Origin: Caulochytrium protostelioides
Lineage: Eukaryota; Chytridiomycota; Caulochytriomycetes; Caulochytriales; Caulochytriaceae
Assembly (NCBI GenBank): GCA_003615045.1
Contig: ML014200.1
Span: 1-64,000 of the forward strand
Direction of reading: 5' to 3'
DNA: 64,000 nucleotides
In this document: piece by piece, positions 11,616-23,500 of the stretch
Layout of the letters: each line of letters opens with the position of its first letter
Numbering within the stretch: position 1 is the stretch's first letter
Translations under genes and position numbers: made by a program
Notes under the pieces: model-generated
What the model was told of the DNA's origin: nothing
The model's database searches: none
Seen by the model: only the letters and a program-made list of their open reading frames with translations

Positions 11616-11880
11616 GAGGCAGCGCGCATTTCGTTGATTGCCAGATGAGCCGATCTTGGGCTGCAGCGAAGCAGGAGGGTGCAGCACAACGCCTTCGGTC
11701 TGATGGATGAGGCCAGACAGCGCCGGAGGTCCAACGCGGCATTGCGATCGCGGTCCACCCACTGGCGGTGGGTGGGGTAGTTTCATACTGCAGTCAACCC
11801 CGATGACGGTCCCCTGGCGCCGGTGTTGACCGGGTTTCAGGATCTTATGCGTCTGGGGATTGACCCCGGGTTGACTGCCC
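11505..11880 (-). mobile_element. Fanzor-like 3'-end relic, copy B
   Basis: The minus strand encodes DRDRNAALDLRRCLAS, the RuvC-III motif of the family. Before it lies the segment shared with copies D and E (coding LKPGQHRRQ around 11815-11850). After it come the shared tail (aaatgcgcgctgcctcggtg) and a G/C-rich hairpin at about 11517-11538. An AC microsatellite of 34 units has expanded inside the tail, between the coding end and the hairpin. Only about 375 bases are recognisable, so this is a 5'-truncated copy. Confidence 0.65.
11547..11614. repeat. (AC)34 microsatellite
   Basis: A pure AC dinucleotide tract of 68 bases lies within the 3' tail of Fanzor-like copy B. Tracts this pure are probably length-variable between isolates. 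Confidence 0.95.
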
Positions 11881-12595
11881 TCGGCGCCGGGTGGACGGCC
11901 GTCGGCGCGGTCTGGGGAGCGCGTCATCACCGAATGCCGCCATGGGTCGACCCTCGCGGTCGTGCGGCGTCGGTCACGATGGACTCGATGGGTCTCGGCC
12001 GGTGCTCGCGCTGCGCGACCCCGTCGTCGACGTCTTCAGCCCATCCATCCTGTTGGCGCGACGACGCCGACGACGCCCGAGGCGCCGATCGACGGCCGTC
12101 GCTGCCGAGGACTCGACGGACGCGGCTGGCCCGCGATGGTCCTGCCGGGGGCCAGCTCAGCTGGGACTTGCCGCGTGTATCCCGGTGTATACCGCAAATC
12201 CCCTGCCTATTCTGCCGAACGCCGAATGTGGCCCTAAAAGCGGCAACATACCATCGTGCCCTGCTCTCGTTCCCGGGGGTCCCGGTCCATAAGACCCAGC
12301 TCGCCTGCCGGGGACCACCCTGACGGTGCTGCGTTCAACCAACGCGATCGATAAGGGACCTAGGTCGGGAGCTGGAGTGACAAAGATGGCGGGAAGAAGG
12401 GCTCGTTTGAAGAGGGCCGCCGATCGGCGTTTCTCCCCTGGTGGCCGCCAAAGGACGCCTCACCAGCTTGCGGGTGACAGGACGCATGGCCGTGGCTGGG
12501 AGCGGAACGCAACACGGAGAGATGGGACGGCTGCCCCCAGCTGTTCGCCCTCGGCGGTCGGCAACCCGCGACGCTACGCCACGCCGCGCCGGCGT
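11881..12595. other. Gap between Fanzor-like copy B and COG2
   Basis: It holds the COG2 3' flank and anonymous GC-rich sequence. The first part may be older element sequence upstream of copy B, but I cannot align it to the other copies. Confidence 0.3.
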
Positions 12596-12878
12596 CTAGT
12601 CGGCCGACGCCATCACCCGCTCCAGCGCTTGCCACGCCGCCAGCGTCGTCGGGTCATACTGCGCCGTCTGGCACGCGGCCACGAACGCTGCGACGTCCAG
12701 TCGCATCTGGCGACGCATCTTGTCCTCATCGGTGACCACAGGCTCACCGAAGCTGGCCGTGCCGATGCTGGTGTCGGCGCCCGCCACGGGCGTCGACGGT
12801 ACGGGCGCCGGCGGGGTGCCACCGCCGTACGACGAGGCCGTGTCACTCTCGCCGGGCGCCACGCCCGTCGAGGCTGTA

Positions 12879-12910
<32 letters not shown>

Positions 12911-15733
12911 CGCCGCCTTCTTGGTCTTGCGGCTCTGCAGCCGCTTCGCCATGGAGCGCAGGGAGCCCTCGATGTTGCGGATGCCCGACCACGTCGCGGC
13001 GACGCTGTCGGCGTAGGCGGCGGCGGCGGCCGCGAGGACGGCGGGCTGCCAGCGGCGTCCGACGCCGCCGAGGGGCTCGAGCTGGGCAAGGCCGGCGCGC
13101 ACGGCGGCCGCGACGGCGGGGTCGGCGGCGTCCGGCGCCGCGCGGTGCGTGAGGCGGTACGCAGCCACGATCTGGCGCGTGTGCGCGCGGAGCGGCTGCG
13201 CGATGGTGGCGGCGGCGAGCGCCGTCACGGCGTGCTCGCGCATCGCAGGCGTCTTGGCGAGCAGCGGCGCGCACGCGGCGGCGAGGCTCGCGGCCAGCGT
13301 CGCGGCCGTGGCCGGCGCGGCCGCGACCGCCGCCGCGAGGCCGTCCGCGGGCGGCGGCGCGAGACGCGCGTGGGCGCCGCTCGGGAACGGGGACTCGGCG
13401 TCCAATTCGGCGCAGAGCGCCCACGCGGCGGCCGCTGGGTCGGTGCCGCCGGTCGGGCCGGCGGGAGTGAGGAACGCGCGGAGACGGAGCACGAGGAGAT
13501 GGAGGTCGTGAACGAGGGCGGCGGTGCGCGGCGCGTCGCGAGCGGCGGCAGCCATGCGCGCCTCGTGCGCGGCCTCGTCGCCCGGCGCCGTCGCTGCGCC
13601 GTCTGCCACGGTCGCCGCGGCCGACAGCGCCGTCGCGGGCGCCGCCGTGGTCGTCGTCGTCGTCGGCGGCGGCGGCGCCGGGGCCGGGCCCGCCGCCAGC
13701 GGTTCGTGAGGCATGGCGGCGTCGACCCAGACCGCGAGGCGCGCGAGGATCTGAAGCGTCAGTTTCCAGAAGCGGGGGCACAGCGGCATCACGAACCATG
13801 CATCGCTCCAGAGGTGGCGCAGCAGGGCGTCGACGCCCGCGAGCGGGGCGACGCCGTACGGCGCGTCGCCGGGCGTGCCGGCGCGTGGGGCGGCGCCGAG
13901 CGCGTCCCCGAGGGCTGGCTCCCCGCTCGAGAGAGGCAACCGCACGTCGGCGTCGGCGAGCGGCGCCCCGAGCAGCGCCTCCAGCCGCGTGAGGGTCTCG
14001 TTCAAGCGGAGCTGGAAGTATGTCGCGAGCTGCCAGCGGCGCGCAAAGGCGCGGCTGGCGGGCAGCCGGCGGAATGCGGCGATGTCGGCCGCGTGATCGC
14101 GACGGCGGCTGCCGTTGGCGGCCGCCGCGGCGTCGGAGGAGCCCGAGACGGCGGCTCCCGCCGCGCCGCCGAGCAGCTCGCGTTCCCAGCGCTCCAGAAA
14201 CGCGGCCGTCGCCGCATAGTGCATCTGGAAGATGTCCGGGTTGCCGCTCTGGAACACGAGCGGCAGTTCGGCGACGAGCTGGTCGACGAAGGCGGGCCAG
14301 AACGTGCGCAGCAGGAGGGCCGTGCCGACATCCAGGGCCGGGCGGCGCGCAGCACGGCCGGTCGTTGCGGGCGCCGTGACCGCGTCGTCGCCGTCGTCGT
14401 CACTGTCGCGGTCGTGGCCGCGGGCGTCGTCGGGGCCGTTGGAGGCGCCGGCCGCGGCCCGGAGCGGGGCGAGGACGCGAACAAGGGGCGCGAGCACGCG
14501 GCGGGCGTGGTCGAGGGCGCGGTCGTAGATGGCGGCCAGCGCCTGGCGGCGGGAAGCGCCGGCCTGCACGGCGGCGGCGTAGACGCGGCGCACGACGTGC
14601 GCGCGCAGAAACGGACGCACCAGCACGTCCGTGACGGCGCCGTCGGCCGTCGCCGGCGCTTGCAGCGTGTGCAGCATCTGGAAGAGGGACGGCAGCGGCG
14701 CCAACGCGTCGGAGACCGCGACCGCGCGATCGCCATCGGCGGCCGTCGCGGCCTCGGCGATCGTGGCGACGGCCGCGGCGTCCGGCGCGGCGTCCGCGGG
14801 CGGCGGCGGTGGCGGCGCCGGGAGGTGGTGGCGATAGACGAGCAGCTGGTGGGCGATGGCCGCGACGGTGAGCGCGACCAGCTGGGCCTGAGCGGCGGCG
14901 ATGCGCGGCGCCCGGTCGGCGACAAAGGCGCTCTGCGGCGGCGCCTGGGCGGCGAGGTACGTGAGCTGCGTCTGCTGCGCCGCGAGCCGCTCGAGCGCCT
15001 TCAGCGTCTCGGCGGGCACGTGGGCGGGCGGCGGCGGCGGCGACGCGTCGGGCGGCGTGAGGCCCGGGGCGTCGTCGGGTCCGTCGCCCGCCGCGACAGG
15101 GAGCCGGATCTGCCGCAGCCCGTCCTCAACATGCGTGAGGCGGTCGTGGAGGTCGGTGCAGAGCAGCAGCGCGGCGCGGCGGGCGCGGACGCCATCGCGC
15201 TGCGCGATGCGTTGCTGGATGGTCTCGAGGGCGTGGCGGACGGTGGCGACGCTGGCGGCGAGCTGCGCGTGGCTCGTGGCGAGCGGGTCGCGCACGGCGC
15301 CCAGCAGCGCGCCGAGGCCCGTCAGCTTGCTTGAGAGCTCGATGAACTGCGCGTAGTCCTGGTTGATCAGGTCGACGAGCTGGTTCTTGACGTCGCGCAG
15401 GGAGCGGTAGAGCTGGCGCTTCAGCCCGTCCAGCGGGACGTAGCGATGCTGCGCGAGGAAGCGCTCGGCGACAAAGTCGTCCGCGGCGAACAGGGCCGGG
15501 TCGTACAGCAGGGCCGGCAGCGCGGGCGGCGTCGGCGCGCCCGTGTTCGTGCTCGTGCTCGTGCTCCGTCGGCGGCGGCGCGGGTCCATCGGCGGCAGGC
15601 CCCCAAACCCGAGCGGCGGCGGCGGGCCGTCGGCGGCAGCGTCCGGCGACCATCCGGCAAAGAGCCGGTCCGTCAGGGCCTGGGGGTGCGGCTGGCCCTC
15701 GCCGCGGACGGCGTCAGCATCAAACAGGACCAT
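12596..15733 (-). CDS. COG2: Conserved oligomeric Golgi complex subunit 2
   Basis: A 1045-residue COG2 homologue, part of the lobe-A tether that captures retrograde vesicles at the Golgi and keeps glycosylation enzymes in place. The N-terminal COG2 domain (about 75-165) has a helical segment like human COG2: YDPALFAADDFVAERFL, then VKNQLVDLINQDYAQFIELS, where the human protein has VELINKDYADFVNLS. A central segment FQSGNPDIFQMHYAA (about 500) matches the human LFNPGNPDAFHEKY region. It is longer than human COG2 (738 aa) because of Ala/Pro/Thr-rich inserts. The frame extends to 16039 through an Arg run made by a CGG repeat, but that extension begins with GTG; the first ATG (MVLFDADAVRG) is at 15733. 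Divergent from QCR7. Confidence 0.85.
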
Positions 15734-15845
15734 CGCCGCCGGCAGCGGGGGCTCCGTGAACGATGCGCGGCAAAGGGAAGCGAGCGCAGACGCACCGTTC
15801 GGAGCATCGATCCGGCATCGATGATCGGCAATGATCGGCGATGAT

Positions 15846-15887
<42 letters not shown>

Positions 15888-15888
15888 G
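15846..15888. repeat. (CGG)n tract in the COG2 5' leader
   Basis: About 14 CGG units lie upstream of the COG2 ATG. Read in the COG2 frame they give a long arginine run, which argues that the tract is untranslated. Confidence 0.9.
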
Positions 15889-16217
15889 ACCCCAGCAGCA
15901 GCTTCCGCAGCGCGGGCCGTCTCCGGCGGCCGTCGCGATACAGCGTGACGCGACGCGTCGTGATAGCGAGCGCGAGCGCGAGAGCGATGGCGGTCGGCCA
16001 TCGCGTCGCGTCAAGAAGGAGCCGTGCGGCGGCGGCCACGCGCTGCGGTCACGGTCGCGCCGTGGGTGCCGCCCCCCGCGCCGGCCGCGCCGGTCGCGTT
16101 GCCGTCGGTCCCCCTCGCCGTCGGGCGGGACCTGAGCGCCGCGGGGAGCCGAGCACGGCGCGGCCTTCGCGCGGCTTGGCCCGGCATGGCCCGCCAGTGG
16201 CGACGGCGCCCATCGGG

Positions 16218-16218
<1 letters not shown>

Positions 16219-16260
<42 letters not shown>
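16219..16260. repeat. (CCG)n tract
   Basis: About 14 CCG units in the COG2-QCR7 intergenic region, on the strand opposite to the CGG tract at 15846. Confidence 0.9.
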
Positions 16261-16261
<1 letters not shown>

Positions 16262-16606
16262 TGCTGCTGCCGCTGCCGCCGCCTCGGCGGGACGCGTCCT
16301 TTCCGCCTGCCGCGCGCGAGAGGTATGCGCAAGGCGGTCGCATCAGCAGCAGCGACCGCCGTCCAGCACGCTATCATCGGCGGCCGTCACCACGTGGACT
16401 CGCCGAGGGGCCAAGCACACCTGGCGTGCGGGCGGCCTTCTCGCCGGGCGCAGACGGCGCGCCATGACGGGTGGCACGTGCCGAGCGCCGCTGTATGACC
16501 GGTCCTCGCTGTGCTCTCCGCCCGCCACCGCTGCGCTTGCCTGCCTGCCCACCCGCCCGTCGTCTCCATACGGATCCCTCGCATCGCCGTCGCCGCCACC
16601 GCCGCC

Positions 16607-17464
16607 ATGTCTGCCACCGCCGCCGCGCTGGTCCGCGCCGTCCGCGGCAACCCGACTCTGGCCCGCATCACGGAGTTCTACAACCAGCACTGCGGCCACC
16701 GTCAGCTGGGTAACGTTGCCTGACGCGTTTCTTTTCGTGGAGAGCCACGCGTCGCTCGGGCCCCGGGTGCCTCCCGTCGTCGGCATCCCCGCCCGCCAGA
16801 TGGCACACCGAGCGGCGTGGACGGTTCTGGCCGACCGCATCGTTGCCGGCCGCCAGTGCGTGTTTGTTTTGCCGACAGCGACGCGCACGGGGGAGAGCGA
16901 TGCGCTGCCGATCCATACGCCGGCATGGCCTGCTGGCGTCTGCCGAGCGCATGGCCGTGGGGGCGATACCATGTGACTGTCGACTCACCGCTATGCATGC
17001 TCCTCGTTGGTTCACGAATGCTGATGCTATTACTTTCGCTCGTGCTGATGCTCATGCTGATGCTCATGCTGATGCTCATGCGCATGCTCATGCCGTCCAA
17101 TTCGTTTTTCTGGCGGAATCGCCGAATCGCGTCGACCCACCGCCTTGTTCACATAGGCTTGAAGTCCGATGACATGCTGCCCGACGAGGACCCCATCGCG
17201 CAGGAAGCACTGCGCCGGCTCTCGCCGCAGGAGGTGCACGAGCGCCACTTCCGCTTCTCGCGCGTGCTGGCCATCGATGCGTGGCACGACACCCTGCCCG
17301 AACAGTACTGGATCAAGCCGCACGAGGACACGCCGTACCTCTCGAGCCTCATCGAGCAGATCAAGAAGGAGAAGGCCGATGCTCGCAACTTCGACCAGCT
17401 CACCGTCGAGCAGATCCCGGACTACCTGAAGATCCGCAACCGCGTCACCCAGTTCACCGTGTAA
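16607..17464 (+). CDS. QCR7: Cytochrome b-c1 complex subunit 7 (two exons)
   Basis: The 14-kDa subunit of mitochondrial complex III, which packs against cytochrome b on the matrix side. Exon 1 is 16607-16709, starting at the ATG of MSATAAALVRAV. It stops at a GTAACG donor after CAGCTGG. Exon 2 is 17157-17464, after an ACATAG acceptor. The junction rebuilds a glycine in RQL-G-LKSDDMLPDEDP, matching GLKFDDLIAEENP of yeast Qcr7. Together they encode 136 residues, close to the yeast protein (127). Family motifs include EALRRL, then FRFSRVLAIDAWHDTLP, then WIKPHEDTPYL, like the human KEQWTKYEEE and yeast EDVPYLLPY. The 447-base intron carries a hexamer repeat. The stop lies 51 bases from that of the convergent ASH-repeat gene. 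Confidence 0.92.
17043..17092. repeat. GCTGAT/GCTCAT hexamer repeat in the QCR7 intron
   Basis: About eight units of GCTGAT alternating with GCTCAT lie in the intron, about 65 bases before the acceptor. Confidence 0.85.
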
Positions 17465-17515
17465 TTTTACCTTTATGATATCATCGCCATTCTTCTTATC
17501 GCCGCCCGAGCGGCC

Positions 17516-20500
17516 TTACGACCGTCGCGCCCAGAAGGGGCTTGCGGGCGTTCGGCGCGCCGCGCGGTCAAGCGGCGCCATCGGCCGGACGCGCGAGCGG
17601 TGGTACGCAGACGACGAGGAAGCAGACGCGGCGGCGGCGGCGGCCGCCGCAGCGGCAGCGGCCAGGGTCGCGCGCCGCCCGGCGCCACGGCCGCCGGCGC
17701 CCGCCGCCGCGTCGTCCACATCGTCATCGTCGCCGACGCCGTCGCCGTCGCTGTCGTCGTCGGCGCGGCGACGGCGCCGGCGGCTCGGGCGCGCCGGCGG
17801 CCAGGGCGGCGGGCGGGCGAGCACGGCGGCGAGGTCGAGCTGCACGGGCGGCGCGACGGGCGCCGTCAGCGCGTCCAGCAGCACGGGGCCGATGTCCCCG
17901 AGGCGCCGCAGCGACACGGACAGCGCGACGGCAGCGTCGGCGGCCCACGGCCGCGACTGCTGGAGGGCGGCGAGGCCCGTGGCCGGATCCCAGGGCAGCG
18001 CGCCGGCGGGAGGCGCGGCGGCCTCGGCGGCGGCGGCGGGGAAGGGTCCCGGGACCAGGCCGCCCGCCTCTCGGGCCGCCTCGCACTTCATCGCAAGCCA
18101 CGCCGTGGCCGTCTCGCGCGCCATCGTGCAAATCTCGGCTTCCGTGCGCTGGTGATCGAATCCGCCTTCGGCCTCTTCATCGGCATCGGCATCAGCATCA
18201 GCATCGGCATCGGCATCGGCATCGGCATCGGCATCAGCTTCTGTGGAGCCCGTGTCGGCCGCGTCGATCGGCGCCGACGTGACGGGATCGGACGTTGGCG
18301 CGGGGGCCGCCGCGGCCAGGGCCATCGTGCCCCCCGCCGGCGTCGGCGGTGTGGTCGTCGTCGTGGCATGGGGCAGGCGGACCGGCACCACCACCACGGG
18401 CGGCCGCATGAGACGCGGCGGCAACGTCTCGACGTGCAGCAGATTCTCGTCCAGACTCGCGAGCGCGTCCTGCCGCGACACCACGAACGCCGCAGGGCGG
18501 CACCAGCGCATGTCAGCGCCCGTCGGCTGAACGACATACGCGGTGTCCTCATCGTCTCGGCCGTCGACGGGCAACTCGACAAGAGGGCTGCCGCCAGCCG
18601 GACGAACGTCGCCGTCGCCACCGCTGCTGCTCGCGGTGGCCGCGGCCGCCGACGCCGCAGCCGCAGCGGCTTCGGCCGCTTCGAGCTGGGCCACGAGATG
18701 CTGGTGGGCCTCCGGGTCGGCCTCGGGCTCGATGACGCCATCGAAGGGCGACCACGGCGCCGGGGCCGCGGCGGCCACGAGGGTCGGCCCGAGCTCCGGG
18801 TAGTGGGCGACGGCGGCGTCGACGACGCCGTCGGCGCGGTCGTGGCGCGCGTCGAGCGCGGCGCGGGTCTGCAGCAGCCGGCGGACGACGGCGACGTCCG
18901 AGACGAACTGCGCGTCGGCGAGCCGGGCGCCGAGCTCCTCGGCGACGCGGGTCGCGTTGGCGGCCGCGTGGGCGGTCTGCAGCAGCGCGACGGGCCACTG
19001 CGGCGAGCGCGGGAGCCAGTCGGTGAGCCCGATGCGCTCGACCCAGGGCAGCGCCCATTGCGCGATCTGGGCGTGCGCCGCGGCGCTGAGGACGATGCGG
19101 GCCGCGGTGCCGCGCACGTGCACGAGGAAGCGGCACTCGTGGCTCACGAGCTGCACTTGCGTCACGAACGGGCCGGGCCGCGCGACGCGGTACCGGATGA
19201 CGATTCGGCGCGTCGCGTGCGGCGGAACGTGCGTCTTGCCCACGCACTGCGTCTCGACGGCGCCGCGCGGCAGCAGCGCGTGCTGGCGCGCGAGGGCCGT
19301 CGACGGCGTCAGGACGGCGTTGGCGGCGGACGGCGTCGCCGGCGTGGACGGCGTCGCGGCCAGTGCCTCCCACGACGCGGCCGAGAGCGGTGCCGGCGAG
19401 TCGACCGCGGAAGCTGCAGCGAGGCGGTCGGCGCTGCGGGACCCCACGCGTCGACGGCCGTCGGTGCCGTCCTGGTCGTCGTCGTCGTTCGCGTCAGTGC
19501 CGCCGCCCACGAGCGGCGGCAGCAGGACGCTGTGGAAATCGAGCGGGACCTGGCCGTCGTTGACGACCGCCACGGCGGCGGTCTGCCAGAGGCCGCAGGG
19601 AGTGTCGCGGCGGACAAAGTCGAGCGGCGCGACGCGGCACCGGACGAGGCCAACGGTGCCGGCGAGCGCGATCTCGCGGGGCGCAAGGCCGGCGACCGCT
19701 AGCGCGATCCCGCCCGCAAACCGCTGCACCGCCCCGAGCGCCAGGCGCCGCCGATCCACAGCGCTGTCGGGAACACGGAACTGCACCCGCAGCTTCACGC
19801 TTTCCTTCGGGTTCAGCCGCGTCGGGCACGGGAGCACGCTGAAGACCGACGCCGCGGGGGTGGCCGTGGCGGCGGCGGCGGCGGCACCGACGGTACCGGC
19901 CGGCGACGCCGACAGCAACAGGGGCGTGCCGCACGACGACGCCGCGGTCGCTGATACGGCGGCCGTCGTCGAGGGCATCGGGCCCATCACGGTCGCACTG
20001 CCCGGCGTCGTGTGCGGACTGGGCATGCCCGCATGCGTCACGTGGATCGCATACTTGAGAGGCACTTTGCCGCGGTTGTGCAGGACGACGTCGCGGACGT
20101 AGGCGGCGCCCTGCTGGCAGACGCCATAGTCGATGGCGGTCGTGTCGACGTCGAACTCGGGCATGACGGCGCGGCCGCGCAAAAAGACACTGTACTGCCC
20201 GATGTTGGTGTCGAGTACGAGCTGCGAGCGCAGCTCGTAGGCGCCCGAGGGAACCCAGGACACCGTCAGCGTCGCGGTCGCGCCGCCCTCGACGCGGCCC
20301 TCGGGCGGCTCCACCTTAACGGGGTAGTTGACGGACGCCGAGTACGTGAGCGGGTAGCGGCCGTAGTTGGTGAACGTGAAGGGCTTGGCGACCAGCTCGA
20401 AGGGCGTGCACAGGCCGAGATGAATCAGACTCATCTCTTCGGGCTTCAGTAGCGCTTGCTCGGCGCGGCCGACGACGTCGACGTGATAGGTCTGACCGAC

Positions 20501-23500
20501 GACGTCGGTCTTGACGAGGAGCACTTCGCGGAGGGCGCGGACGGCGCGGCCGAGCGGCGAGATCTGCAGCACGTGCGTCTTGCCCGGCGCGAGCACGGCG
20601 CGCGGGTTCGCGATCGCAAGACTGCTGAGCTTGGCGACATCCCGGACGGCGATGTGGGTTTTGAGCGTTCCGCGATTCGTGATGCGCAGGTGCTGGACCG
20701 GCGTGGTGGTGCTTTCAAAAATGCCAAAGTCGAGCCGCGGCGGGTCGAAGTGGAGCGCGCACGTGCCCGCATGCATCGTGATTGGGATGTCATTGGCCGA
20801 GTACGGCGACTTGAGCGACAGCATCACTTTCGAGGGATGGGCGCCGGCGGCGTCGCCGATCGGCGCATATGGCGCGGTGGGCGCGAACGTCACGGTGACC
20901 TTCTCTTCGGCATAGTAGCCGAGCAGCAGCGAGCGAGGCGCGATGGTGAGATGTGGCGCGTTCGCGGGCACGGTCGTGAGCTCGATGGGGTAGTTGATCT
21001 CGCCCACGTTCTTGAGCGTCATGCTCTGCGTATAGGTGTTCCCGACCAGGCACTCGGCAAAGTCAAACTGCGTCTTGTCGATCAGCAGCACGCCTTCGCG
21101 GCCAGTGCCGGTCAGCTCGATGTCCCAGGTGTCCTGCGTCGAGCAGACGCGCAGCCGGCCGCGGTGGGCCGTCTCGTCCTGCGGCGTAAACCGGATCGGC
21201 AGCGAGAACGTGGCGCCCGGTAGCAGTGTCACGGCCGGCGCCTCGGGCGTCAGCACCGGCCACCCGGGTCCCTTCTCGAACGCGGTGGTGTGCAACACCG
21301 CGGTCACGTTCTTTTTGGCGCCCGCGAGCGACACGATGTCGAACGCGACCAGCTTAAGCACGGCAGTGCCCTCATTGATGATAGGCAGCGCCGTGACGTT
21401 CGTCTTGTGCAGCATGCAGTGCCCGAAGTCGAATGAGCGGTACTTGGCGAGCGAGCATTGTGCATACCCGCCAGTGCCGGCGACGCGCAGCCGGATCGGC
21501 AGCTGTCGCTCGAGCTCGAGCAGCACGTCAAACGCATGCCGCGTCTCGCCGTTCAGCGGGCAGAACGTGAACGCGACCGTCAGGGGCACGCCGGGCACTA
21601 GCGTGCCCCGCGTCGGATGGATGGCCAATACCCGTGCCGCGGCGGCGGGATTGGCCAGGCCCGTGGCGGCACCGACACCGGCACCGCCGCCGCCTCCTCC
21701 TGCGTCCCCCGCCACCGCCGCCGACGAAGACGACACATAGACTTCAAAGTCGATCGGAGACGCGCCCGTATGGCGGAACGTGCGGGTCAGGGTCATGCTC
21801 TGGCCGACGGGCTGGCTGAGGAAGTCCAACAGGGTCGAGCCCTCGCAGACGACCGAGATGTCCGACCCGGCGACAGCGAACGGCCGGTCGAGGGGCTTGG
21901 AGCCGACGACGTCGGGCACGAACTCGAGCGTGCCCTGCATCGCGAACGCCGTCGCCAGATGCCACTCGACCCCCAGCTTGAGCTCCGAGAACGCCGGCAG
22001 CACCAAAAGGCCGTCGGCAGCCATCGCGAGGGCCTCGCTGCCGCCGGCGGGGTCCCTGCCGGCGCCCGGCTCACCCAGCACGCGGTACCCGACGAACGAG
22101 ACGTCGTGGGCCGGTAGGCACTGCGATGTGAGCGCGAGCGTCTCGATGCGGCGCAGAAGCGTCTTGCGGCGCTGCATGACGCGAGCTTCGATCTGCGTGT
22201 ACGAGAGGTGCTGCCAGTGCGTGACGGTCGACTTGACGGCGTCGACCCGCGTCGACAGCGCCACCGCGACCATGCGCCACCGGTCGCGCGCCGTGACCAC
22301 CACCTCGGTAGAGGCGGGAGGCGCGGCAGCGGTCCCGGCGGCAGCGACGGGAAGAAGCCCGAGATAGGTTCGGATCCAGACCCGCGTGCCTTCCGGCGTA
22401 TCTTGGCTGTTGCCCTTCACCGATTTCGGGACGACGGCCATGCGGTATGCAGGATGCGTACCCTCGCTTCGTGAGGGGGTGGCAGCCGCCGCCGTCGTCG
22501 GCCACGGCTGCAGGGCCAGGTCGGGCGGCATCGTCCAGCGCGGACGCAGAACGCATCCGATACTGGCGGTGTTCACGAGCGTCAGCGTCCGGGTGTGTGT
22601 GTAGCGCGTGCCGACCGTTCCGAGATCGAGGTCACCCTTGATGACCAGGTTAAGCGTGCCGCCGCGGCCCTTCAGGTGGACGGCGTGCGTGGCTTGGTCA
22701 GCGACGACGGTCAGGACGTCGGCAGAGACGGCCGAGGAGCGCGGCACGAAGCGGACCTGGAGCACGGCGCGATCGCCCGAGACGAGTCGGGTCGTCAGTG
22801 ACGGCGTCCACGGCAGCGCCACTGCCGACGGCGTCGCCGTCCACGTCTCAAATTCGGCCGCTGACAGCACGCGCACCGTGAAGCTCGCGTGGCCCACCGC
22901 GACATGGATGTTGCTCGCGACACGGCCCACGGCGCGCAGGTAAACCGATCGGCACGACTCGACGTGGAACGGCATGATCCCGAAATCCACGTGCTTGGCC
23001 TCGGACGCTTGCTGGAACCCGAGCTGCACGAGCGACGTGGGCTGGGGCGCGCCGTCGTCCCGCATCTTGCTTGCACCGAAGGCCTTGATGCTCGCGGCGG
23101 ACGCCGTTACCGCTGGCATTGCCGCCACTGCAAGCGTAGCCGTCTCGTCCGAAGCTTCGGCGTCCGCGCTGGCAAATGCGTCGACCGTGTTGCCAGCCAT
23201 CAGCTCCACGCGGAGCCGGCCGTACCCTGCGGAGGCGGTCAGCGCGAACCGCAGCGGCGTGTCCTGCCAGAGGACCTTCAGAAGCGTATGGTATCGCGAC
23301 TCGCGGTGCGGGTGGAACGTGATGGTCACGGGGGTGTACGAGAACGCGTCGAGATAGCCGCGGAAGGGGAGTACGTCGAAGGCTTCGGAGGCGAGCCACT
23401 GGATAAAGAAATCGCAGCGGAAGGGCGATTGGTTCTGCAGCCAGACAACGCGCGTCGTGGCGACATTCACGGGCAGCACGCCGAGATCCCAGCTCTCGAG

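Larger units (their letters stand above)
15734..16606. promoter_or_regulatory. Shared promoter region of COG2 and QCR7
   Basis: An 870-base gap between two divergent genes, so it should hold both promoters. It contains two CGG/CCG trinucleotide tracts, one in the COG2 leader. I see no clear TATA box. Confidence 0.5.

Noticed and set aside
12326-15334. Plus-strand frame of about 1000 codons
   Set aside because: It lies opposite COG2, is extremely rich in Arg and Gly, and has no motif. Long antisense frames are expected at this GC content.
15734-16039. N-terminal extension of COG2 with an arginine run
   Set aside because: It begins with GTG and is encoded by a CGG repeat. The first ATG just before the conserved region fits better.
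17600-19702. Plus-strand frame of 700 codons
   Set aside because: It is the shadow of the C-terminal part of the ASH-repeat gene; the composition is dominated by Arg.
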